In this document: positions 9,941 through 19,541 of the stretch, piece by piece | How the letters are laid out: each line of letters opens with the position of its first letter | How positions within the stretch are numbered: the first letter of the stretch is position 1 | Source: Thraustochytrium sp. TN22 | Taxonomy: Eukaryota; Sar; Bigyra; Thraustochytrida; Thraustochytriidae | Assembly: GCA_013306675.1 (NCBI GenBank) | Contig: JABLUY010000030.1 | Span: forward strand, 23,531 to 87,530 | Direction: 5' to 3' | DNA length: 64,000 bases | The notes under the pieces: generated by a model | The model's input: the letters and a program-made list of their open reading frames with translations, nothing else | Told to the model about the DNA's origin: nothing | The model's database searches: none | Position numbers and translations under genes: made by a program

Positions 9941-11014
9941 ATGACCAAGGCCTGGGCCGCCGTCGTGCTCGCATGCGTGTTTGCAGCCCTCGCGCCTGAG
10001 GCGCAAGCCATCATCGTCACGGCAGAAGTGGCCTGCGATGGTCTGTGCACCGTACCGACCTTGGCGGATGCCGCGACGCTTGGGGGCAAGCAGTTCGGCC
10101 TTGCCGCCAACTTCAAGAGCTCGACGATCTGGAGCAATGAAGCCGTTCACAGAGCGATTGAGCTTAACTATGGTGCTGGCTCTGTCTTCACCGATGAGAA
10201 CAGCTGCAAGGCGATCTTCATCAAGCCCTCGAGCAACAAGTGGAGCTGGACGTCTTGTGACCGCTCCTACGACTATGCGATCGGTCTGGGGATGGACTTC
10301 AGGGTCCACACGCTCCTCTGGGACCGTCAGCTGCCCGAGTGGATGGAGACACTCTCGGCTGCCAAGATCAAGGGCGTCATGGAGGAGCACATCTCCACGA
10401 TCATCCAGCGGTACCCGCTCGCGCGCTACATTGACGTTGTCAATGAGGTGTATACGCGCAAAGGGTACGAGCCGTGGAGCAAGGCTGTGCTGGACGAGGA
10501 CGACGGCGACTTTGTGACCTACGCCTTCAAGGTTGCGAATGCAAGCCGGGTCGACGGCCAGCTGCTCATCCTGAACGAGAATGGTGCGGAGCGGCTCAAC
10601 GGGCGAAGTGGCAAGCTGTACAAGATGGCGAAGCAGCTTCGAGCGATGGGACTCCTGGATGCTATCGGCTTGCAGATGCACCAGTCTTGCAAAAACATGA
10701 GGAGCAAGACTTATTTGAAATCCGTCGCGAGGAATTTGAAGCGCTTCGAAGAGCTCGGACTCGATATTCACTTCACCGAGCTCGACATTCAAGGGTGCAA
10801 GACGGAAAGCCTTTTGGCCGACGCCTACGCGAATGTAGTGAAGCTGTGCGCAGCCAGGCGCCGCTGCACTGTCATTCAGCACTGGGGAGCCACGGACAAC
10901 GACTCGTGGAAGAACCTGAGGAGAAGCACCACCAAGCGTATTCTGCCGCTGGCCGCCGGTGGCCTTGCCACCGAGACCACGCAGCGTATTGTCAATGAGC
11001 TTTTGAGCGCATGA
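9941..11014 (+). CDS. Secreted GH10 endo-1,4-beta-xylanase
   Basis: A 357-residue glycoside hydrolase family 10 enzyme predicted to cut beta-1,4-xylan internally with retention of configuration. The ATG at 9941 gives a clear signal peptide (about residues 1-23, ending in a PEAQA-type cleavage region), so the product is exported. The barrel shows the expected landmarks: FRVHTLLWDRQLPEW on strand 3, the acid/base glutamate E169 in DVVNEVY on strand 4, a histidine-containing segment IGLQMHQ on strand 6, the nucleophile E280 in HFTELDIQ on strand 7, and QHWGATDNDSW near the end. There is no carbohydrate-binding module. It is single-exon with codon use like its neighbours, so any lateral origin must be old or well ameliorated. 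Poly(A)-binding protein converges on it from the right. Confidence 0.93.
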   Translation: MTKAWAAVVLACVFAALAPEAQAIIVTAEVACDGLCTVPTLADAATLGGKQFGLAANFKSSTIWSNEAVHRAIELNYGAGSVFTDENSCKAIFIKPSSNKWSWTSCDRSYDYAIGLGMDFRVHTLLWDRQLPEWMETLSAAKIKGVMEEHISTIIQRYPLARYIDVVNEVYTRKGYEPWSKAVLDEDDGDFVTYAFKVANASRVDGQLLILNENGAERLNGRSGKLYKMAKQLRAMGLLDAIGLQMHQSCKNMRSKTYLKSVARNLKRFEELGLDIHFTELDIQGCKTESLLADAYANVVKLCAARRRCTVIQHWGATDNDSWKNLRRSTTKRILPLAAGGLATETTQRIVNELLSA

Positions 11015-11964
11015 CCAACGCCCTTTGCTCAGGTTTTAAAAGAGAAAAAAGTTCATCCATCCCGATCTTGGTGCTGGTGGCGGACCATGTCATCTCATCC
11101 TCAGGCGAGATCATATGGGCGAGCTCATCGAAAGGCGTGATGCTCTGAAGAGTGCTCTCATTGCCGAGTGCTCGCATTGCAGAGTGCTCTCATCATAACA
11201 GAGTGCTCTCATCGCACACTCTGCAGGTCTCCTTTGTGCTCCCGAGGCGGCAGCAACGGCAAGGAAACAAAAGACACGTCCTTGGCATCATGTGCTCTCG
11301 CTTTTCTTAGCTTTTTGTTAGACTTTTTCTCGCTAGGCTCGGACGAGAAGGTCACGTCCGGCCTGCATGCATGTAAGTTGTGACTTGAGCGCCGCGGCAG
11401 GCAGGAAGGCGGTTGAGCTCAGGGTAGATCATGGCTCGCGCTTCGGCCGCCGTCTTGGCCCGTTGGATTTTTTTGGTCTTTTCTTTCTTCGCTGTTTGGC
11501 CTGGCGCATAGCGCTAGGCACGCATGGGTAGTTGGATGCGCCGTGGGTGACACGGCATTACATCCGCTTAGCTGCCTGGCAATCACTGCCAGGCAATGGA
11601 CACACGTTAAAACACACCATGGCGATGGGCATGCGGGCATGCGGAGACGCAGAGATGGAGACGTGTCGTCGCGCCGCGCGTTGCCGTGGCGTTCGGCAAA
11701 TCATATGTTCCCGAGGGAGGGAAGAAAGGGGAGGCTTGTGCGCGCGCCTCGGTCGGTCACTTGGTACCTCGAATGTGTGATGCTCCCCGCTCTCCACCGG
11801 CTGGCTGCTGACCGGCACTTGGGCGCATCCCTCCCCTTGTCCCTCCCCTCGGGTGGGCTGGTGGTCTCGCTCGAAATTGCTGTCGCTGGCTCACTCGCTC
11901 GCTTGCACGCCTCCCCTCCCTCCTCTTGTCTCTTCACCGCCGCCGTCGCCGTCGAGAAGAAGAA
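11015..11964. other. Convergent intergenic region, xylanase and PABP
   Basis: About 950 bp containing the two 3' ends. A short direct repeat of AGAGTGCTCTCAT (itself palindromic, GAGTGCTCTC-like) recurs four times at about 11147-11212. No gene was recognised. Confidence 0.55.
11147..11212. repeat. Four copies of AGAGTGCTCTCAT
   Basis: Short direct repeats spaced 15-25 bp apart downstream of the xylanase stop. They may act in 3'-end formation or be a decaying simple repeat; sequence alone does not decide. Confidence 0.55.
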
Positions 11965-14286
11965 TTACTGCTGCTGCTCGGCCTTCTCCTTGGCCTGGCG
12001 CAGGACGCGCAGAGCCTCCTGGATCTTGTTATCGAGAGACTCAGGCGACTCGAGCAGGTGGAGGAGCTCGGGGTTGTCCATCTCGAGGAGCATGCCAGTG
12101 ATCTTGCTGGCGAGCTGCGGCTGCTCGCGCATGATGAGCGGGTAGAGGCGCTCGCCGATCATGTTCTTCTGCTCCTTCTCCGAGGCGGAGGCAAGGGCGG
12201 CGGCAGTGAGCGGCTCCGGGGCCTGCGGCATGCCGGGCATGCCCATCTGCTGCTGCATGCCACCCTGCGGCGGCATGGGCGGCATGGCGCCCTGCGGCTG
12301 GTTGCGCACGTTGGCGTTGTACTTGAAGTTGGCGCCCTGCTGCTGGCCCTGGCCCTGCATGGGCGCACCACCCTTGCCGCCACGGCCACCGCCGCGAGCG
12401 CCACCACGGCCGCCGCGGCCGCCACCACGGCCCATCTGCATACCGCCCATGCCGGGCTGCATGCCACCCATGCCGGGCTGCATGCCGCCCATGCCAGGCT
12501 GCATGCCACCCATACCGGGCTGCATGCCGGGCTGGGGCATGCCCGGCTGCATACCGGGCTGCATCGGGTACTGCGGCATGCCACGGCCCGGAACGCCGCG
12601 CGGCAGCATCATGGGCATGTAGCCAGGCGCGTAGCCGCGCGCCTGGGGCGGCATGGGGCCGGGCGGCATGCCGCCGGGGCCCATGCCGGGCATGCCCGGC
12701 ATGCCGTAGGGCATCATCGGGTTCGGGTACATGCCCGGCTGCATGCCAGGCATGCCGCGCGGCATGCGACGGTGCTGCGCCTCGAGCTCGGCGCGGCGGG
12801 ACTCCTTGCGCTGCGCGAGCGCGACGTAGATGGGCTTGCCCTTGAGCATGCGGCCCTGCATCTCGGTGATGGCCTTGAGGCTGCTCTCCGGGTCGGCGAA
12901 GCAGACGAAGCCAAAGCCCTTGGAGGCGCCGAGCTTCTTCTTGCCGTCCTCCGTGAGCTCGCCCTCCTCGGCGGACTCGCGCATGACGCGCACCGAGGTA
13001 ATAGAGCCGAACTTGCTAAAGGCGTCGTGCAGGTCCTCGTCCGTGACGGACTCGTGGAGGTTCTTGATGTAGACGTTGACGCCCTGGTACTTGCTCTGGC
13101 GGTCCTGCTTCATCTGCTCGAACTTCTCCGTGAGCTCGCGGTCGCGCTCCGACTTCTTCTGGGCGCGGGCCACGTAGAGGCGCACGGTGCGGCGCACGGG
13201 CGTCGAGTCCTCCTCCTCGGCGGCGGCGGCGGCGGCCGCCTCCTTGTCGGCGCCCTCCTCGGCCTCGGCCTTCTTGTCGGCGTCGGCCTCCGTCTTGTCG
13301 TCCTCGGCCCCGTCGTCCTTCTTCTTGTCGGCCTCGGCGGCCTCCTCCTTGGCGGCCTTGGCGGCGGCGGCCTCCTCGGCGGTCGGGGTGCCCTCCGGCA
13401 TCTTCTCGGACTCCTCATCCGCGGCGCACTCGAGCTCGTTGAACTTCTCAATGGCCGTGACGGCGTCCTTGTGCTCGGCAAAGTCGACAAAGCCAAAGCC
13501 CTTGGACTTGCCCTCGGCGTCCTTCATGATGACGCACGAGCTGACCGGGCCGGCCTCGCCGAAGCGCTCCTCCAGGCGGCGGTCGTCCCAGTGCTTGGGG
13601 ATGTTCTTGACGTAGAGGTTGGTCCACTCCGAGGCGCCCGGGCGCTCCGAGCGCTTCTGGAAGTGGCCCACGAAGACCTCCTTGCCGGCGATGTGCATGC
13701 CGTTGATCTTGCGGATGGCCTCCTCGGCAGCCTTGAGCGTCTCAAAGTGCACGAAGCCGTAGCCCTGCGAGTTGCCCTCGCGGTCCGTGACCACCTTGCA
13801 CGAGAGGATGTTGCCGAAGAGCGAGAAGGTGTCGTAGAGCGCCTTGTTGTCGATGCTCAGGTCCAGGTTCTTGACGAAGACGTTGCCGGCGCCGGTCTTG
13901 CGCAGCGACGGGTCGCGCTGCGACCACATGATGCGGCACGGGCGGTCCTTGATGAGCGTGTAGTTCATCGTGTCCAGCGCGCGCTCCGCGTCGCCCGGGT
14001 TCTGGAAGTTCACGTACGCGTAGCCCAGCGAGCGCCGGGTCACCGCGTCGCGGCACACCTTGATCGACCCGACGGGGCCGACCGCGTTGAAGATGTCAAA
14101 GAGCTGCGACTCGGTCACGTCCGGGTGCAGGTCGCCCACGTACAGCGACACCGACTGGAAGTTCGCCGCGGCCTGCGCCTGCGCGGCCTGGGCGGCCGCC
14201 ATCTCCTGCTGCTGCTGCTCCTGCTCGCCGGCGCCGCCCGCCTGCTGCTGCTGCTCCTCGCCATTCATGTTGCCCTCGCTCGACAT
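11965..14286 (-). CDS. PABPC: Cytoplasmic poly(A)-binding protein
   Basis: A 773-residue PABP that binds poly(A) tails and couples them to translation initiation and deadenylation. After a Gln/Ala-rich N terminus come RRM1 (about 46-123, SLYVGDLH), RRM2 (134-211, VFVKNLD, GYGFVHF), RRM3 (222-380) and RRM4 (403-492, VYIKNL, GFGFVCF). A long Met/Gly/Pro linker with repeated MQPGMGG and RGG-like glycines follows, then the C-terminal MLLE/PABC domain (about 695-773, KITGMLLEMDNPELLHLL). The ATG at 14286 (MSSEGN) is used; the longer frame begins with TTG. RRM3 is unusual: an Ala/Glu/Lys/Asp-rich insertion of about 80 residues (287-365) separates NELE from the final strand VRLYVARAQKK. The insertion is in frame and has no splice signals that I can see. 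NOP58 is divergent upstream. Confidence 0.96.
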   Translation of the reverse strand: MSSEGNMNGEEQQQQAGGAGEQEQQQQEMAAAQAAQAQAAANFQSVSLYVGDLHPDVTESQLFDIFNAVGPVGSIKVCRDAVTRRSLGYAYVNFQNPGDAERALDTMNYTLIKDRPCRIMWSQRDPSLRKTGAGNVFVKNLDLSIDNKALYDTFSLFGNILSCKVVTDREGNSQGYGFVHFETLKAAEEAIRKINGMHIAGKEVFVGHFQKRSERPGASEWTNLYVKNIPKHWDDRRLEERFGEAGPVSSCVIMKDAEGKSKGFGFVDFAEHKDAVTAIEKFNELECAADEESEKMPEGTPTAEEAAAAKAAKEEAAEADKKKDDGAEDDKTEADADKKAEAEEGADKEAAAAAAAEEEDSTPVRRTVRLYVARAQKKSERDRELTEKFEQMKQDRQSKYQGVNVYIKNLHESVTDEDLHDAFSKFGSITSVRVMRESAEEGELTEDGKKKLGASKGFGFVCFADPESSLKAITEMQGRMLKGKPIYVALAQRKESRRAELEAQHRRMPRGMPGMQPGMYPNPMMPYGMPGMPGMGPGGMPPGPMPPQARGYAPGYMPMMLPRGVPGRGMPQYPMQPGMQPGMPQPGMQPGMGGMQPGMGGMQPGMGGMQPGMGGMQMGRGGGRGGRGGARGGGRGGKGGAPMQGQGQQQGANFKYNANVRNQPQGAMPPMPPQGGMQQQMGMPGMPQAPEPLTAAALASASEKEQKNMIGERLYPLIMREQPQLASKITGMLLEMDNPELLHLLESPESLDNKIQEALRVLRQAKEKAEQQQ

Positions 14287-15282
14287 CCTTTTCAAACCGC
14301 CGTCGCGCCGCGCGCGAGTCGACTCGAGCCCTGCGCTCTGCGCTCCGCCGCCGCCAGGACGATCGCCGCTGCGCCGCTAGCCGACGCGCCGCCGCGCGCC
14401 TCGCCCGCTCGACCTGCGACGACTCGCCGAGCAAGCCGCGGTGCAGATGGTGATTGATTTGATTCATCGCGCCGCGCGCGTCCTCCCTCCCCTCCATGCC
14501 CGCCGCCGCCACCCATCGTCGCTGCCGAGCCAAGCCACCCGTTTCGCGCCCTTGCGGCCCTTGCCGCGCGCTTTGCCGCCCTTTGCCGCGCGCCGCGCGC
14601 CACTGGCGCTCGGTTCCATTCTTCACTTGCGCCCTCTCGCGCGCTGCCCCGCCGCGCAACCCCGGCCGCGGCGTGCGCGCGCTCCGCGCCGACCCGCCGC
14701 CGGCCGCCGAGGGGGCACGCACCGAGTTCCCGCGCCCGCCGCCCCGGTCTTGCGCGCCGCGCGCGGCCGTGGCTGGCTGCGCTGCGGCGGCGGCCGCCGC
14801 CGGCACGGGCCGCGGTTCCGCGCCGCCCCGTGCGCCGGCGGGCCCGTGCGCGCCGCCTCCGCCCGCCGGGGCGCGCCGCGGCGGGGCCCTCCCTTGCCAT
14901 CACAGGAAGGCAGCTGCGGCCGGGGGCCACGCGGTCCTTCGGCGCCCGCGCGCGCCGGAGGCGCCGCTGCCCTACTTCGGCCGCCGCCGCGTCCCGTAGT
15001 ATCCTCGCGTACCGGGTTCGCCGTCGCGCGGGAACGCGGGGCGCGGGCGGGAACGCGGGGCGCGCGCGGGATGGCTGGTTCTCGCTGCCTGCGCATCCAT
15101 CCACTGGCGGCGGCGGCGGGCCAAGGCGGGCAGGCCCTCGCATTCTGGCATCGTTGGTCGGTCGGGGCACGGGAGGTGCTCGGGCTGCCCGCGGGTCGCT
15201 CAGTGAGCTCGCTCGCTCGCTCGCTCGCGCGCTCGCTAGCTAGCTCGCTAGCTCGCTAGCTCGCCACGGGCAGGCAGGAAAG
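14287..15282. promoter_or_regulatory. Divergent promoter region, PABP and NOP58
   Basis: About 1 kb of extremely GC-rich DNA shared by two highly expressed RNA-binding protein genes. The NOP58 side ends in a GCTC/GCTA tetranucleotide run (15206-15264) only 18 bp before the ATG. The open frames in this interval have low-complexity Arg/Ala/Pro composition and I do not regard them as genes. Confidence 0.55.
15206..15264 (+). repeat. GCTC/GCTA tetranucleotide array before NOP58
   Basis: A run of GCTC units grading into GCTA/GCTC units, ending just before the NOP58 start codon, so it is almost certainly in the 5' leader or core promoter. Equivalent arrays precede several other genes in the window. 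Confidence 0.85.
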
Positions 15283-16935
15283 ATGCTTGTGCTCTTCGAG
15301 ACGCCGGCGGGCTACTCGCTCTTCAAGTTGCTGGATGAGGGCAAGCTGGCCGAGCCGGGCAACCTGTACAAGGCGTTCCAGGATGCGCCGTCCAACATGG
15401 TGAGCCTGCAGGCCTTTCAGAAGTTCGCCGACACCACCGAGGCGCTGGCCGCCGCCACCGCGCTGGTGGACGGCAAGATGGACAAGACGCTCAAGAGCTT
15501 CCTCAAGAAGAACATCGTCAAGAAGGAGCTCACGGACCAGCTGGCCGTCACGGACGCCAAGCTCGGCGGCGTCATCAAGGAGAAGCTCAGCATCGCCTGC
15601 GTCAACGACTCGCCCGTGCAGGAGCTCATCCGCGCCATCCGCGCCAACTTCGACACGCTCGTGCCGGGCATGGAGGACGGCGGCATGACCGCCATGGCCC
15701 TCGGCCTCTCGCACTCGCTCTCGCGCTACAAGCTCAAGTTCAGCCCGGAGAAGGTCGACGTCATGATCATCCAGGCCATCAACCTGCTGGACGAGCTCGA
15801 CAAGGAGATCAACACCTACGCCATGCGCGTGCGAGAGTGGTACGGCTGGCACTTCCCCGAGATGTCCAAGATCGTCACGGACAACATGCAGTACGCCAAG
15901 GTCGTGCTCAAGGCCGGCATCCGCAAAAACATGGCCACGATGGACTTTTCCGACATCCTCGCCGACGACGTCGAGGCCGAGATGAAGCGCACCTGCGAGA
16001 TCTCCATGGGTACCGACATCTCCGAGGACGATATCTCCAACCTCTCCTCGCTCTGCCGCCAGGTCATCTCGCTCTCCGAGTACCGCGTGCAGCTCTACGA
16101 CTACCTCAAGAACCGCATGGCCGCCATCGCGCCCAACCTCTCCGTCATGGTCGGCGACCTCGTCGGCGCGCGCCTCATTGCGCACGCTGGCAGCCTCATG
16201 AACCTCGCCAAGGCCCCGGCCAGCACCGTGCAGATCCTCGGCGCCGAGAAGGCGCTCTTCCGCGCGCTCAAGACCAAGCACGACACCCCAAAATACGGTC
16301 TCATCTACCACGCCTCGCTCATCGGCCAGTCGGCCCCCAAGAACAAGGGCAAGATCTCCCGCGTGCTCGCCGCCAAGACCTCGCTCGCCATCCGCGTCGA
16401 CGCCCTCGGCGAGGAGTCCGAGGCCACCATCGGCTACTCCTGCAGGGAAAAGGTCGAGGCTCGCCTGCGCCAGCTCGAGACTGGCAAGCCCTACTCGCTT
16501 GAGTCCGCGCAAAAGGGGCCCGCCAAGTACGACAAGCCAAAAGAAACTGCCGCCTACAACGGCAACGCCGACAACACCATGGACGTCGACGAGAACGGCG
16601 GCGATAAGACCTCTTCCGCCAAGAAGGCCAAGAAGGAGAAGAAGAAGAAGGCCAAGAAGGCCGACAGCGACAGCGAGGAGGACGAGGAGGAGGAGGAGGC
16701 GGAGCCCGTCACCCCCAAGAAGGAGAAGAAGTCCAAGAAGGACAAGAGCGACAAGAAGAAGAAGTCCAAGAAGGCCAAGGCCGACAGCGACGACGAAGAC
16801 GACGAAGACCTGGTCGAGACTGTGGACGCCTCGGCCAAGAAGTCCTCCAAGAAGCGCAAGTCAAAGGGCGGCGATGATGACGACGACGATGGCAAGAAGA
16901 AGAAGAAGAAGAAGAAGTCCAAGTCCGACGAGTGA
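15283..16935 (+). CDS. NOP58: NOP58, box C/D snoRNP core protein
   Basis: A 550-residue nucleolar protein that, with NOP56, fibrillarin and the 15.5K protein, forms box C/D snoRNPs guiding rRNA 2'-O-methylation. The protein begins MLVLFETPAGYSLFKLL, which matches NOP58 rather than NOP56. The NOSIC region (about 160-215) and the Nop domain (about 245-400, containing GDLVGARLIAHAGSLMNLAK and QILGAEKALFRALKT) are intact. A long KKE/D tail (about 440-550), rich in Lys with acidic Ser clusters, forms the usual nucleolar-targeting extension. There is no intron. It is divergent from PABP and convergent with the Yip1-like gene. Confidence 0.97.
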   Translation: MLVLFETPAGYSLFKLLDEGKLAEPGNLYKAFQDAPSNMVSLQAFQKFADTTEALAAATALVDGKMDKTLKSFLKKNIVKKELTDQLAVTDAKLGGVIKEKLSIACVNDSPVQELIRAIRANFDTLVPGMEDGGMTAMALGLSHSLSRYKLKFSPEKVDVMIIQAINLLDELDKEINTYAMRVREWYGWHFPEMSKIVTDNMQYAKVVLKAGIRKNMATMDFSDILADDVEAEMKRTCEISMGTDISEDDISNLSSLCRQVISLSEYRVQLYDYLKNRMAAIAPNLSVMVGDLVGARLIAHAGSLMNLAKAPASTVQILGAEKALFRALKTKHDTPKYGLIYHASLIGQSAPKNKGKISRVLAAKTSLAIRVDALGEESEATIGYSCREKVEARLRQLETGKPYSLESAQKGPAKYDKPKETAAYNGNADNTMDVDENGGDKTSSAKKAKKEKKKKAKKADSDSEEDEEEEEAEPVTPKKEKKSKKDKSDKKKKSKKAKADSDDEDDEDLVETVDASAKKSSKKRKSKGGDDDDDDGKKKKKKKKSKSDE

Positions 16936-17048
16936 CTGTAGTAGAACACCGCTCCTCTGCTTCTTTTCTGCCTCATGCACCATAACCACTCAAACTCGTG
17001 ACCTGCCGTTTCCTTATTTGACCTTCGTCCTCCCACGACGCCTCTTCA

Positions 17049-17807
17049 TCATAGGAGCTGACTGTACAAGAGCACGACAGGGTAGACCACGAGCACTTGC
17101 TTGTGCAGCATCTTGTGAATGCGAGAGATCCACAGCCCAACGCATCGGCTTGCGAGGAGGACGCCGGCGACGCGCAGCGCGGCGCCCAAGCTCGCAACCC
17201 CCGTCACGAGCTCCACGCAGGCGCCGGCCACACCAAAGGCGCACAAGGCCAGGCTACAGTAGCCCGTGGCGGTCAGCACGCCCTGGAGCGCCTCGCGCGT
17301 GGCGCCTACGCCGCCGCTGAGCAGCACGAGCACGGCCCACACGCACGCTGACCCGACCAGCCAGCACAGCACGCTCGTGCCCAGCAGCGGTGTCGCGTGC
17401 GACGACCCGCACACCAGGCTGACGGCCGTCAGCGCCACCCAGGACGCCACCACGCACACGCCGGCACCGGCGCCGTCCGGCCGCTGGTGCAGCGCCTGCG
17501 CGTCCTTGCGCCGCGGCCGGAAGCCCAGCATGGCCACGTGCCTCAACCTGCTTTGCACCATCGCCACATCCACGCCCAGCTCGTCCGTCAGCGGCGCCTC
17601 TGACCCGGAGCTCGCGCCGGGGCCCCCGCCCTCCACGTCGCCCTCGCGCGCCCTCACCACGCCCGTGCGCCACTCCTCCTCGAACTCGTCGCGCAGCCGC
17701 CTCGCCAGCGACGCCAGCGCCAGCGCGCGCGTGCGCACCGCCTTTTCCGCCTGCTCCAGGCTCACGCGCGACGCGCGCCACCACTCCGCCGCCCCCGCGC
17801 GCGCCAT
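17049..17807 (-). CDS. Yip1-family-like multi-pass membrane protein
   Basis: A 252-residue protein. The ATG at 17807 begins MARAGAAEWWRAS. An amphipathic, probably helical N-terminal region (about 10-60) and a Gly/Ser linker precede five hydrophobic segments (about 115-133, 141-164, 178-200, 208-226 and 236-252). The segment TGYCSLALCAFG and the final LVVYPVVLLYSQLL resemble the G-Y-x-L-L-P-L and R-x-L-x-x-Y-P-x-x-L-x-Y signatures of Yip1/YIPF proteins of the ER-Golgi system that bind Rab GTPases. The match is to spacing and a few motifs only, so another small polytopic family is possible. Convergent with NOP58. Confidence 0.5.
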   Translation of the reverse strand: MARAGAAEWWRASRVSLEQAEKAVRTRALALASLARRLRDEFEEEWRTGVVRAREGDVEGGGPGASSGSEAPLTDELGVDVAMVQSRLRHVAMLGFRPRRKDAQALHQRPDGAGAGVCVVASWVALTAVSLVCGSSHATPLLGTSVLCWLVGSACVWAVLVLLSGGVGATREALQGVLTATGYCSLALCAFGVAGACVELVTGVASLGAALRVAGVLLASRCVGLWISRIHKMLHKQVLVVYPVVLLYSQLL

Positions 17808-18534
17808 GCTCGCGCGGCCTCCTCCAACGTCTGCCAGTTGGACTTTTGCTTGCTTCGTGAGGTGAGGTTGATCTCGGTCTGGTTCGCCGTTTGTCGAGTC
17901 CATCATCGTCATCACAGTCAATCAGTCACCGGCGAGCACGCTGATCATGACAGCGTCATAGGCGAGCACTGCAGGCACGCTTCATCGCAGGCCCGCTTCA
18001 TCAGTCGCCGAAGCTGGCCCAGGAGAGGGAGAGGACAGACACGGATGCCCGTCAGCGCGACACAGGCTCAGGCTCGCAACCTGGTGCTATGAGGTGGAGA
18101 GGTCGCCCTGGCCGTTCTGCGAGGTCAGCAGTTCTTGAGAAGCTTGCTCACTGCCAGGCAGCCTTTGAGAAGCGCAGACTGCTTCGGGCTGGCGGGAGAT
18201 CCACGACGAGTTTCCTAAGATCCTGAAGCTACCACTTGTACACAAAACATGTTTACCGGATGTGTGGGCCGGAGCTCTGGCAGTGCGCGCTAACTTCACG
18301 GAAGTGAGTCCATTCATGATACTCTTGCGCCGATGGCACGGGCGGAGCCTGAGAGCGGCGCGGTCGGAGCGCACATGTCGCGGCATTGTCGCCGGCCGGC
18401 CGCGCGACTACCCGGCTCGAGATGATGGGCCTCGCGGCCGAGGCCCAGAAATAGGCCCTTTACATGGAGGCGTCTCGGTGCGCGCGGCGCCGCGGCCGCG
18501 CGGCGCAGGGGTGGCTGCCCAATCGCTGCACGAA

Positions 18535-18566
<32 letters not shown>

Positions 18567-18636
18567 AACTCCAGTCGGGTGCGGCGCGCGCGCGGGCGGG
18601 CAGGCGGGCAGGCGGGCAGGCAGGCGGGCAGGCACC
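17808..18636. other. Divergent intergenic region with AAGC array
   Basis: About 830 bp between the Yip1-like gene and mitochondrial uL23. There is an AAGC tetranucleotide run at 18537-18567 and a GGCAGGCG run at 18597-18634 directly before the uL23m ATG. No other gene was recognised. Confidence 0.6.
18537..18634 (+). repeat. AAGC and GGCAGGCG simple repeats in uL23m leader
   Basis: About seven AAGC units are followed, after 30 bp, by alternating GGCA/GGCG units up to the start codon of the ribosomal protein gene. It belongs to the family of 4-bp arrays found near starts across the window. Confidence 0.85.
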
Positions 18637-19112
18637 ATGGCGTGGCGGCGGCCGGAGGTGGCGAAGATGCTGCGGCCGTGGAACTTCAAGTGGTAGGTGC
18701 GGCCGGCGACAGAGGGGTGGCTTGCGCGGCTGGCACGCCGCGAGGCGCGCGGATGGCGGCCGGGAAGACTAACGCGGGCTCGTGCGCGCGCAGGATGCCG
18801 TCGGAGAACGTCATCATGGTCAACAACCCGCTCAAGGAGACGAACCGGGAGTTTTACGAGTTCCGCGTGCCGCCGCACATGAACAAGTTCCAGATCACGG
18901 ACTACTTGGAGAGCATCTACGACCTGCGCGTCAAGAAGGTGCACACCGTGAACTATGACGGCAAGATCAAGCGCCGCAATGGCAAGCCGTTCAAGTATGC
19001 CGCCTACAAGAAGGCCACCGTCTTTTTGCACATGGACGAGGGCACCGACATCGTTGGGGGCGGCGGCTCGGGCTCGTCGGGGGGCTCGGGCTCTGGTGCG
19101 CCGTCCTCTTGA
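18637..19112 (+). CDS. MRPL23: Mitochondrial large-subunit ribosomal protein uL23m, one intron
   Basis: A 124-residue mitoribosomal protein that binds 23S-type rRNA near the exit tunnel. It is read as exon 1 (18637-18692) joined to exon 2 (18794-19112) across a 101-nt intron with GTAGGT donor and GCGCAG acceptor. The splice forms a Trp codon and gives M-A-W-R-R-P...F-K-W-M-P-S-E-N. Exon 2 contains the L23 fold: NVIMVNNPLKET at the start, YEFRVPPHMNKFQITDYLE, and VKKVHTVNYDGKIKRRNGK. A short basic N terminus suits mitochondrial import. A Gly/Ser tail ends the protein. Use of the internal ATG at 18795 without splicing would remove 19 residues and is less attractive. Confidence 0.88.
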
Positions 19113-19541
19113 GCCTCTGTTGTATACGCGGCGGCATGGCACAGCACGATTCGGCTCGACGCGGCACGGCACGCTCTCTCGCATCTCGAGATCCGCGCAA
19201 AAAAGGGCAAGCTCGGACATGACATTGCACACACATAATCAAACTTGGAGTCGGGCGAAGAGAAGAAGAGGGCATGGCCAGCGGTCCTGGATGATTTCAA
19301 ACGCTGCACATGCATGGCCGGGGGTCGCCTCGGTCTTGAAGATGGTCTCTGAAAGAGGGCATGGCCGGCCGCGCTTGGGTCTCAAAGAAGGACTCGGCAT
19401 GGTCCTTGGGCCCGACTCACAGCAGGCTACTGGTCTCGTCTCCTACTAGCTAGGCTCTTGACATGAATGACACTTGGGGTCTCGAGAAGGGCTTTGCCAA
19501 AAAAAAAAAGGGCGCGTAGGCCTCTTGCTCACTCACTATGA
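19113..19541. other. Convergent intergenic region with A-tract
   Basis: About 430 bp between uL23m and the WW/triphosphatase-like gene. An A10 tract lies at 19500-19509. No gene was recognised. Confidence 0.6.

Noticed and set aside
14293-14295. Upstream start for PABP giving MKRMSSEG
   Set aside because: The codon is TTG, not ATG. The next in-frame ATG at 14286 is the natural start.
11926-14457. 843-residue open frame antisense to PABP
   Set aside because: Leu/Ala/His-rich shadow of the PABP coding sequence caused by codon bias at high GC. It has no domain, and the PABP frame is certain.
14441-15259. Protein genes between PABP and NOP58
   Set aside because: All frames are Arg/Ala/Pro low-complexity and overlap the tetranucleotide array and the shared promoter.
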